Part shown: piece after piece, positions 1 to 5,825 of the stretch | How the letters are laid out: every line of letters begins with the position of its first letter | How positions within the stretch are numbered: the first letter of the stretch is position 1 | From: an uncultured delta proteobacterium | GTDB taxonomy: Bacteria; Myxococcota_A; Bradymonadia; REDH01 | DNA length: 6,417 nucleotides | Direction: 5' to 3' | Assembly: GCA_903873545.1 (NCBI GenBank) | Contig: CAIQPA010000334.1 | Coordinates: 1-6,417 of the forward strand | Notes under the pieces: model-generated | Databases searched by the model: none | Seen by the model: the letters and a program-made list of their open reading frames with translations, nothing else | What the model was told of the DNA's origin: nothing | Made by a program: the position numbers and the translations under genes

Positions 1-533
1 GTGAGGAGCACCTGCACGCGGGAGGAGAGGGTGGTTCCGACGGCGTTGATGATGGTGAGCGCGCCGATGAGGCTGATGGCGCCGAGCGACCTCCAGGAGG
101 GCGACCAGGCGAGGTGGGCGAAGATGGGTTCGGACGAGATGTCGAGGCCGGAATGGGAGGCGATCTCGGCAAACTGAAACTCGAAGAGCGGGACGGCGGT
201 GGTGGCGATGGAGCCGACGAAGACGCCGAAAAACAGGAGCAGGCTGGCGGAGAATGAGATGGAGGGACCGAACGACTCGCGGAGAAAGACATAGTCTCCG
301 CCTGCGCGCGGAAAGAGGGAGCCGAGGGCCGCGTAAACGGAGCCGCCGGCGAGCGCGACCGCACCGCCGAAGAGCCAGACCGCGAAGAATCCCGTGAGGC
401 TCCCCACGCGAGAGGCCACGAAAGCCGGCATCAGGAAGATGCCAATGCCGAGCATGGAGCCCACGACGATGGAGAGTGCCCCGGTCGCGCCGATGACCCT
501 TGGCGAATGCTCTGTTTCAGGAGCCTGCTGCAC
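1..533 (-). CDS. APC-superfamily amino-acid permease, N-terminal part (cut by the left window edge)
   Basis: This is an integral inner-membrane transporter, most likely an amino-acid or polyamine permease or exchanger of the APC superfamily. 177 complete codons are visible. TM1 (about residues 13-38) carries the motif GSMLGIGIF (25-33), the glycine-rich unwound helix that binds the substrate backbone in this superfamily. TM2 (about 43-66) is followed by the conserved cytoplasmic-loop pattern YAALGSLFPRAGGDYVFLRE (67-86), which is typical of LAT/AdiC-type members. TM3 is about 91-115 and TM4 about 149-163. TM4 runs into INAVGTTLSSRVQ, the usual entry to TM5. The GTG at 533-531 is chosen because a purine-rich tract lies just upstream and the hydrophilic N-tail before TM1 is then short. 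The only earlier usable start is a TTG at 569-567, which lacks a clear ribosome site. The C-terminal helices lie outside the window, so the substrate cannot be named. It lies downstream of, and on the same strand as, the serine hydrolase gene. Confidence 0.88.
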   Translation of the reverse strand, partial: MQQAPETEHSPRVIGATGALSIVVGSMLGIGIFLMPAFVASRVGSLTGFFAVWLFGGAVALAGGSVYAALGSLFPRAGGDYVFLRESFGPSISFSASLLLFFGVFVGSIATTAVPLFEFQFAEIASHSGLDISSEPIFAHLAWSPSWRSLGAISLIGALTIINAVGTTLSSRVQVLL

Positions 534-644
534 GCTGTTCTCTTCCCCCGACCCTGCCTCGCCGCGCAACCAAGGCGGGCGGCCGGAGAGCCATAATCCC
601 GCGAACCGGAATTCGCCAATAATGCGATGGTGAATCCCTGCTCG
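534..644 (-). other. Gap between hydrolase and permease genes, with a small hairpin
   Basis: These 111 bp separate two genes on the same strand. On the minus strand they contain an inverted repeat, AATTCCG - GTTCG - CGGGATT (613 down to 595). This makes a 7-bp stem with one G-T wobble and a 5-nt loop. No T-tract follows, so it is not a convincing intrinsic terminator and read-through from the hydrolase gene into the permease gene is plausible. It could instead be an RNA processing or attenuation element, or chance. No good promoter with both boxes was recognised here. Confidence 0.3.
541..549 (-). promoter_or_regulatory. Probable ribosome binding site of the permease
   Basis: On the minus strand this reads GGGGGAAGA, followed by GAACAGC and then the GTG start. 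It is purine-rich but not a perfect Shine-Dalgarno sequence. It supports GTG 533 over the upstream TTG. Confidence 0.4.
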
Positions 645-1898
645 CTACGGAGCTGGCAGCGGCTTCAAACCGAAGAGTTTCGAACCGACCATCGCACCCA
701 CCGCACGGAGCGCGGGGAAGGAGAGTGCGTCGTAGTCATAGCGGTCGTCGTTGAAGATGCCGTCGCTGTTGGCGAGCACCCCCACGGTCACATAGGCGAT
801 GCGGTCGCCGATGCGGATGCGGGCGTTGTCGAGGTGGAAGCCATAGGCCCGACCGGCCTTGTTGGTGTAGTCGATTTTGGCGCGATCAAGGCCGAATGCG
901 AGCAGCCCCGGCAGCATGGGTTTGAAGCGGGCCTCGCGGCTCTCCGCCGAGACGCCATCCTTGTCTGAGAGCGGCCCCCGCATGAGGCTGAGCATGAGGC
1001 TGGCGGACGCCGCAGAGAGCGCGGGGAGGCTGGCGGTGTCGGTCTCAGGGAGTTCATGGAAGAGCGCGACGAGCAGCCGCTGGAGGTCGGCGAGCGTCAC
1101 CCCGTTCTTCATGCCGAAGGGCATCGGAGCCTCCACCCGGAGGCCGGAGTTGGCCTCGAGGTAGCCGATGCCGATCTCTTCGCCGGACAGGCGGATGGAG
1201 GAGGTCGGAAGCGCAGCCACGGTGCGCTCGGGCAGCCAGACAACCCGCGCGGCGCCACGCATCCAGGCGACGCTTGGCAGGTAGGCCGCGAGCGCAGGCG
1301 GGAGGTTGTAGCCGGAGAGGCGGTGGATGACGCGAACGCTCGGAAAGCCGCCGCGGTGAAAGGGGTCGTTCTGGGCCAGGGGGCCGGCCAATTCGTAGAG
1401 CGCATTGAAAGAGCCATTCGAAGATTCGACGAGCATCGCCTCGAGATGGTCTGCCAACGACTGCGGCCGGTAACCCCCGACGCGGAGTGTGTGGCCGAAG
1501 GCGTCGTCGGCCTCCTTGTCGGAGAAGAGCAGCGGCGCATCGAGCGGCGGGGTTCCTGCGCCACCCTCCGACCAGCGCGACAGTACCGCGATGGCCGGGA
1601 CGATTTTGATGGCGCTGGCCGGGTAGAGATATTCGGCATCTTCGCGATAGGTCATAAGCCTGCCGCAGGGCGCCTCGTCGGAGGGCGGCAGGTAGATGCG
1701 GAGCTGCAGCCGCGTGGCGCTGGCGCGGGCTGCGACCGGTCCAAGCACGACGTCCTCCTCGACCCAGCGCTTGAGCAGTGCGTCGCTCCGCTCGGGGCCA
1801 TCGGCGCAGGGCGATGGCGCAGCTGCAGCCGCCTGTGCGCCCAGCGCCAGCGCGACTGCGAAGGATGCGATCGCGCTCCATTTCCACTCTCTCGGCAT
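645..1898 (-). CDS. Exported serine hydrolase of the class A beta-lactamase / penicillin-binding fold
   Basis: This is a predicted periplasmic protein of 417 residues. The N-terminus is a classical Sec signal: MPREWKW, a hydrophobic core, then AQA and a run of alanines, with cleavage likely after residue 23 to 28. The acyl-serine motif is S95-A-I-K98 in the context YLYPASAIKIV. The second motif is S159-S160-N161 (equivalent to SDN), 64 residues later, close to the class A spacing of 60. The third is K347-A-G349 (equivalent to KTG) in TNKAGRAYG. It is followed by a strand pair, HLDNARIRIGDRIAYVTVGV, typical of the Beta-lactamase2 family (PF13354). The S95 to K347 distance (252) is far above the usual 164 or so, so there is a large insertion after the SSN motif. 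No Glu166 equivalent could be assigned, so antibiotic hydrolysis is not shown. A carboxypeptidase, esterase or peptidoglycan-related role fits equally well. C31 and C78 could form a disulfide. The same frame is open for 25 more codons to an ATG at 1973, but the signal peptide and a strong ribosome site place the start at 1898. Confidence 0.85.
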   Translation of the reverse strand: MPREWKWSAIASFAVALALGAQAAAAAPSPCADGPERSDALLKRWVEEDVVLGPVAARASATRLQLRIYLPPSDEAPCGRLMTYREDAEYLYPASAIKIVPAIAVLSRWSEGGAGTPPLDAPLLFSDKEADDAFGHTLRVGGYRPQSLADHLEAMLVESSNGSFNALYELAGPLAQNDPFHRGGFPSVRVIHRLSGYNLPPALAAYLPSVAWMRGAARVVWLPERTVAALPTSSIRLSGEEIGIGYLEANSGLRVEAPMPFGMKNGVTLADLQRLLVALFHELPETDTASLPALSAASASLMLSLMRGPLSDKDGVSAESREARFKPMLPGLLAFGLDRAKIDYTNKAGRAYGFHLDNARIRIGDRIAYVTVGVLANSDGIFNDDRYDYDALSFPALRAVGAMVGSKLFGLKPLPAP

Positions 1899-1902
1899 CG
1901 CA

Positions 1903-1908
1903 CCCTCC
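1903..1908 (-). promoter_or_regulatory. Shine-Dalgarno that fixes the hydrolase start
   Basis: The minus strand reads GGAGGG, then TGCG, then ATG (1898-1896). This is the best ribosome site near either candidate start. It places translation directly before the signal peptide rather than at the in-frame ATG 75 bp upstream. Confidence 0.7.
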
Positions 1909-2051
1909 GGCCCATCAAATCTCCGCGGCGACGAGATGCGATCTTGGAGGAGATGTCCAATCTCTCGGGGCACTGCTTCTCATTTGCAATCGTGCGGGCG
2001 GAGGGTATTCGCTCCGGCAGCTCGGGGGGTCCTCGGCGGCGGCACCATCTC

Positions 2052-2057
2052 AGGGAG
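2052..2057 (+). promoter_or_regulatory. Shine-Dalgarno that fixes the GTG start of the VWA/OmpA lipoprotein
   Basis: AGGGAG lies 5 nt before GTG 2063. The later in-frame candidates, GTG 2075 and ATG 2096, lack such a site. ATG 2096 would also remove the basic RVNRFRR segment expected before the hydrophobic core of a lipoprotein signal. Confidence 0.7.
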
Positions 2058-2062
2058 CATTT

Positions 2063-5000
2063 GTGAATCTGCGCGTGAATCGTTTCAGACGGTCGATGTT
2101 GGCGATGGCGGCGGGGCTGGCGTGGGTCGCCCTCGTCGCGACGGGCTGCACCCACATCACCCAGGGCATGCGCGAGGCGATCGATGCCGACCAGTCGGGG
2201 CAGGCCATCGTGATGGGCGAAGCCTGGATCGCCGGTGCGTCGACGGAGACGCCGAGCGATGAACGGCTCGCGGTGATGCTGCTCATCGCGGAGGCCCGCT
2301 TCCGCGAGGCGGCGAAGGCCGACACCGACGACGCCTACCGCGAGTTTCAGCTCCGCTACCGCAACGATCGCTGGGCGAAGCAGCTCCGCGACCGGGCCTA
2401 CGAGGCCGAGGCGGCCGCGACCCTTCGCGACGCGGTGATGCCGCGACCGACGCCCGAAATCCTGCTCAAGTTTGCCGCCTTCTATCCGACGACAGGGGCG
2501 GCGGGGCAGGCGCGCGTGCTTGCTGCGGCGAAGGCGCTCGATGAGGTGGCGGCCAACCCGTCGGTGGAAGCGCTGCGGGACTATCGGGCGCAGTATGGCA
2601 GCTTCCCGGGGACGGAGCGATTCGTCGCGGAGGCCGGTGTGCTGGAGTTCAAGCTGGCGCTCCGCGATGCGCTCGGCAGCCGACGCGTTGCAAGCCTGCG
2701 CGCCTTCCGCGAGCGGTACCGCCCCGTCGACGGTTCGGAGGCCGATCTGTCGACGCGGAAGCTCGAGCTGGAGCTGGCCTACGACGAGGCGATGCAGTCG
2801 CCGACGGAGACGAAGTGGGTGCGGTTCATCGCCACCTACCGCGGCTGGCCGGGCGCGGCGCCCAAGGTGGCGGCGGCAGAGGAGGCCATCGTCGAGCTGA
2901 ACTTCGCAGCGGCAGTGCGGGCCGGCATCGAGTCGCTCGAACGCTTCGGCGCGGCGCACCCGAGCGAGCCTTGGACGACGCGGGTGATGACCGCCATCAA
3001 CACGATCCTGCTGGTGCCCATCGGCGGCTACCTCTCCGGTCACCCGCTGAGCCACGACGATGTGCTCGAGCTCTGGAGCTCGTTCGCCCATCGGCCCGGG
3101 CTGCCCGAGGCCTTCGCGGCAAAGCGAGAGGCCTTTGCTGCGGCAGCAGGCGAGCGGAAGGACTCCGGCGGTCTGCTGCTGCTCTACCTGCTCGCCTCGC
3201 CCTGCCCGCTCGACGCAACCGAGGCGACCGACCTCGAGGCGGCGCTCTGGAACGAGGCGATGGAGGCCGACACGGTTCCGGCCTGGGAGAGCTATCTCAC
3301 GCTCGCGCCGCCGCAGCCGCGCCGCGGAGAGGCAGAGGCCCGCTTCATCGCGCTGCGCGACATCGCCCGCGCAGCCCGGCGTGGCATGAGTGCACAGGTG
3401 ACCCACACCGTGGTCAGAAAGGAGAGCGTCGACCTCTACGTGAACGTGACCGACTGCCGCCAGGAGCGGGTCTCCGGCCTGAGCCAGGAGGCCTTCCGCC
3501 TCTACGAGGGGTCGGTCGCGCGGCCCATCAGCGCCTTCCTCGGCGTGAACGACGACAGGCCCCTCGACATCATGTTCGCCATCGACCTCTCGGGCTCGAT
3601 GTCGACCGAACAGGACGCCGTCCGCAGCTCGGTGCAGCAGTTCGCCGACCAGTTCAGCTTCCGCATGCGAAACCTCTCGCTGGGCCTCATCACCTTCAAC
3701 GAAGAGCTGGTCTCCAAGCAGCGGCCGCAGCCCAGCGAGGCCACCTTTCAGCGCTGGCTGAGCGGCATGACCCGCACCTCCGGCGGCAATGGCGAAGACA
3801 GCGTTGGCGCGCTGGTCGAGTCGAGCAACCTCTTTGGAAGCCGGGCGGAGCGGGTGGTGATCGTGATGACCGACGAGGCGCTGCAGGCCAACCGTACCGG
3901 TCGCGCGCTGCTCAAACACAAGGCGTCAGCCGACCCCTGCCTGACGCTGCAACAGGCCTCGAGCTGCTTTCAGAAGGCGACCTCTGCGGGCGGCATGAGC
4001 CGCTGCGCTGCGCAGGTGGATCGCGCCGATCCGGGCCACAAGATGGAGCGTGCTGTGCAGCAGTGCATGGCACGCGCCGGTGTGCGCCAGTGCCAGTCTG
4101 CCGTCGCAAATGAACTAGCACAGGCTGCGCAGCAGTGCGCCGTGCCCACGCCGCCCTGGTCGCCCGTCGTCGACGAGATTTCCGAGGAGCTGACCAAGCG
4201 AGGCACCCGCGCCTTCTTCATCGTCTCCGAGGGTCCCGAGACCTTTCACCGGCTCGGCGCAGAGCTCGGCGGGAAGGCCTACGAGGTGCCCGACGACACT
4301 ACCAGCGAGGCGCCCTACACGGCCGCACTCCTCGACATCGCAGACCGGCTCAGCTCGCAGTATGTGATCACCTTCAAACGGAGCTCGCCCGACCCGGTCG
4401 ACCTCTCCAAGCTGAACGTCGTGGTGCACCCGGAGAGCCTGCTCCGGACAGTCGCGACGCTCGCAGCCGAACGCACCCGCGCCCTCCACGTGGGCGGCGA
4501 TCTCACCTGCCCCGCAGCCACCGCGATCGCCGGCAACGCCACCCGCTACCGCACCACCCAGTGCGGCGCGCAGTGGGAGGCGGTGGAGGAGCTTTCAGAG
4601 GCAGGTGCCAACATCGACAGCGTTGTCCTCACCGACAGCGCCGAGTTTCACCTCTCGAGCGACAAGCTGCTCACCATCCGTGGCTGGCCCTCCGACACAG
4701 TCATTGCGACCGTCGCCGACCGCAACATCACCGCCATCTACGCAGACGGCGAGGGTGGTGTCTGGGCGGAGGGCAGCTTCGATGGCGTGCCGGCCTTTGC
4801 CTCGATCGACAGCAGCGGCGTTGTCGGGACCCTGCTCCCGCTCGACGCCGGAGCCGCTGCGCCCATGCTCGTCCTCAACCTCCCGAAGGGGCCCGGTTCG
4901 CGCCTCTGCTACACCGCAGACGGCCTCTCGCGGCGCTGCCGCGGCCCCAAGGAGAGCGGCTGGGTGACGGAGCCCGTGCAGGGGCTGGCGACAGGCGCAG

Positions 5001-5722
5001 GCGTTGCGCGGACCCGGTTTGCCGGCATGGGCAGCGGGCGGCCGCTCCAGCTCCTGACGACGGACGAGGGCGCCCTGCTGCGGAGCATCGATGGCGGGCG
5101 GAGCTGGGCCACCACGCTCCGGCTCCCCGGCGCGGGCCACCCGATGGTGGTGCTCTCGGATGACGGCATTGTCTGCGCCAGCACAATGAGCCAGATGAGC
5201 TGCTCCGAGGATGACGGCATGAGCTGGGCAGAGGTGGGCGGGCTGGCCGGCGCCTCGGCGACCCACCCGGCCATCTACCGGGGCAAACTCTTCGCGCTCG
5301 CAGGCAGGCAGTTCCTGCGCGCCGACCGGGTCGAGGCCCGCGAGGTCCCCTCGACCAAGGCCTTCTTCGACACCGCGTCGGCGACGCCGAACAACCGGAT
5401 CATGCCCTTCCTCTCGGAGATCGCAGAGCGGGCAAAACGCGACCCTGCGCTCATGGTCCGTGTCGAGGGTCACGCCGACAAACGGGGCGACGCCGACAAG
5501 AACCTGACCCTCTCCGCAGACCGCGCCGAGGGCGTCGGCTCCCTCCTGCAGCGGCTCGGTGTGCCCGATGCACAGATCGAGACGGTGGCGCTCGGCGAGA
5601 CCAAGCCGATCCGAGATTCGCGCGGCAACATCCAGGACGACCGGAGCCGGCGGGTGGAGCTCATGCTGCTCCGCTCCGCGCCGGCGCAGACCTGGTTCAC
5701 AAGCCAGTGCGACGACGAGTGA
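2063..5722 (+). CDS. Large envelope lipoprotein: TPR-like repeats, VWA domain, Asp-box propeller, OmpA-like C-terminus
   Basis: The 1219-residue product begins at GTG 2063. A lipoprotein signal ends at VATGC with lipidated Cys29 (Ala at -3, slightly off consensus; Thr at +2, so outer-membrane sorting is plausible). Residues 89-330 hold about six helical repeats of roughly 40 residues; a seventh lies near 405-440. Residues 446-499 match the strand region that precedes the VWA in VWFA-related proteins (TIGR03436-like): DLYVNVTD, GLSQEAFRLYEG, PISAF. The VWA domain (about 500-770) has the MIDAS D508-L-S-G-S512-M, a TSGGNGED loop (572-579) and D604 in VIVMTDE. A six-Cys insertion at about 611-698 interrupts it. 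About 800-1095 is beta-rich, with Asp-boxes SIDGGRSW (1008-1015) and SEDDGMSW (1048-1055), suggesting a propeller. Residues 1100-1200 form an OmpA-like domain with D1139 (GHAD) and R1154 (LSADRA), 15 apart as in the diaminopimelate-binding pair of Acinetobacter OmpA. Likely role: a cell-wall-tethered scaffold binding partners through metal-dependent VWA contacts. Domain calls are firm, apart from the propeller fold; function is inferred. Confidence 0.93.
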   Translation: MNLRVNRFRRSMLAMAAGLAWVALVATGCTHITQGMREAIDADQSGQAIVMGEAWIAGASTETPSDERLAVMLLIAEARFREAAKADTDDAYREFQLRYRNDRWAKQLRDRAYEAEAAATLRDAVMPRPTPEILLKFAAFYPTTGAAGQARVLAAAKALDEVAANPSVEALRDYRAQYGSFPGTERFVAEAGVLEFKLALRDALGSRRVASLRAFRERYRPVDGSEADLSTRKLELELAYDEAMQSPTETKWVRFIATYRGWPGAAPKVAAAEEAIVELNFAAAVRAGIESLERFGAAHPSEPWTTRVMTAINTILLVPIGGYLSGHPLSHDDVLELWSSFAHRPGLPEAFAAKREAFAAAAGERKDSGGLLLLYLLASPCPLDATEATDLEAALWNEAMEADTVPAWESYLTLAPPQPRRGEAEARFIALRDIARAARRGMSAQVTHTVVRKESVDLYVNVTDCRQERVSGLSQEAFRLYEGSVARPISAFLGVNDDRPLDIMFAIDLSGSMSTEQDAVRSSVQQFADQFSFRMRNLSLGLITFNEELVSKQRPQPSEATFQRWLSGMTRTSGGNGEDSVGALVESSNLFGSRAERVVIVMTDEALQANRTGRALLKHKASADPCLTLQQASSCFQKATSAGGMSRCAAQVDRADPGHKMERAVQQCMARAGVRQCQSAVANELAQAAQQCAVPTPPWSPVVDEISEELTKRGTRAFFIVSEGPETFHRLGAELGGKAYEVPDDTTSEAPYTAALLDIADRLSSQYVITFKRSSPDPVDLSKLNVVVHPESLLRTVATLAAERTRALHVGGDLTCPAATAIAGNATRYRTTQCGAQWEAVEELSEAGANIDSVVLTDSAEFHLSSDKLLTIRGWPSDTVIATVADRNITAIYADGEGGVWAEGSFDGVPAFASIDSSGVVGTLLPLDAGAAAPMLVLNLPKGPGSRLCYTADGLSRRCRGPKESGWVTEPVQGLATGAGVARTRFAGMGSGRPLQLLTTDEGALLRSIDGGRSWATTLRLPGAGHPMVVLSDDGIVCASTMSQMSCSEDDGMSWAEVGGLAGASATHPAIYRGKLFALAGRQFLRADRVEAREVPSTKAFFDTASATPNNRIMPFLSEIAERAKRDPALMVRVEGHADKRGDADKNLTLSADRAEGVGSLLQRLGVPDAQIETVALGETKPIRDSRGNIQDDRSRRVELMLLRSAPAQTWFTSQCDDE
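2327..3052 (+). repeat. Tandem degenerate protein repeat of about 40 residues (TPR-like)
   Basis: Within the large lipoprotein, units start near residues 89, 130, 167, 207, 248 and 288, so the periods are 41, 37, 40, 41 and 40. Each unit opens with an aromatic helix such as YREFQLRY, LKFAAFYP, LRDYRAQYG, LRAFRERY, VRFIATYRG or LERFGAAHP. A turn with Gly/Pro follows, then a second helix rich in Ala, Leu and Glu ending near RDA or DEA. The look is of short helical hairpins (TPR/BamD-like), used for protein contacts. The identity between units is low, so it is not a DNA-level repeat. A further weak copy, AWESYLTLAPPQPRRGEAEA, begins at residue 407. Confidence 0.65.
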
Positions 5723-5766
5723 TACGCGCCGCGGGATGATGTAGCCAAGGCGACACAGAGCGGATC

Positions 5767-5784
5767 GGGGTTGACAGCAGCCCC
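5767..5784 (+). other. Stable hairpin after the VWA/OmpA lipoprotein gene
   Basis: GGGGTTG - ACAG - CAGCCCC forms a 7-bp stem (one T-G wobble) with a 4-nt loop, 44 bp after the stop codon. No T-run follows, so it is at best a weak or Rho-assisted terminator or an mRNA 3' stabiliser. The stem also contains a perfect TTGACA (5771-5776), but no acceptable -10 box lies 16-18 nt downstream. Confidence 0.35.
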
Positions 5785-5816
5785 CTCGCGCCGCTCCGTT
5801 GCAACCACCCTTTGCC

Positions 5817-5820
5817 GGAG
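5817..5820 (+). promoter_or_regulatory. Shine-Dalgarno of the downstream lipoprotein
   Basis: GGAG followed by TTCGC and then ATG 5826, a 5-nt spacing. It supports this ATG, which also opens directly into the lipoprotein signal. Confidence 0.6.
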
Positions 5821-5825
5821 TTCGC

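Larger units (their letters stand above)
1899..2062. promoter_or_regulatory. Divergent intergenic region between hydrolase and VWA lipoprotein genes
   Basis: This 164-bp non-coding interval lies between two genes transcribed away from each other, so it must hold or adjoin promoters for both directions. Its centre (about 1976-1992) is more AT-rich than its surroundings. A weak rightward sigma70-like pair is TTGCAA (1984-1989), a 16-nt spacer, then TATTCG (2006-2011), which would leave about 45 nt of leader before GTG 2063. The match is poor (4/6 and 3/6), so the pair is only a candidate. No convincing leftward pair was found. Shared control of the two genes is possible but inferred only from geometry. 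Confidence 0.35.

Noticed and set aside
645..1898. Calling the serine hydrolase an antibiotic-resistance beta-lactamase
   Set aside because: Fold motifs fit, but no general-base Glu is identifiable, the motif spacing is unusual and there is no resistance context.
1778..2062. In-frame 5' extension of the large lipoprotein to an ATG at 1778 (95 more residues)
   Set aside because: It overlaps the hydrolase gene on the other strand, encodes low-complexity Arg/Ser/Ala sequence and would bury the lipoprotein signal. GTG 2063 has a good ribosome site.
1056..2066. 336-codon open frame on the plus strand
   Set aside because: It is a shadow of the hydrolase gene, whose signal peptide and SxxK/SSN/KAG motifs establish the coding strand.
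1652..3919. 755-codon open frame on the minus strand
   Set aside because: It is antisense to the well-supported VWA lipoprotein gene, rich in Arg/His/Gly with no domain motif, and is an effect of high GC.
2815..5163. Long plus-strand open frames in another frame (2815-4113 and 4135-5163)
   Set aside because: Arg/Ala/Gly-rich shadow translations inside the lipoprotein gene. Domain motifs are all in the frame of 2063-5722, with no sign of a frameshift.
5771..5776. Perfect TTGACA as a -35 box for the second lipoprotein
   Set aside because: No TATAAT-like hexamer occurs 16-18 nt downstream, and the bases form part of a stable hairpin, so a promoter call is not supported.
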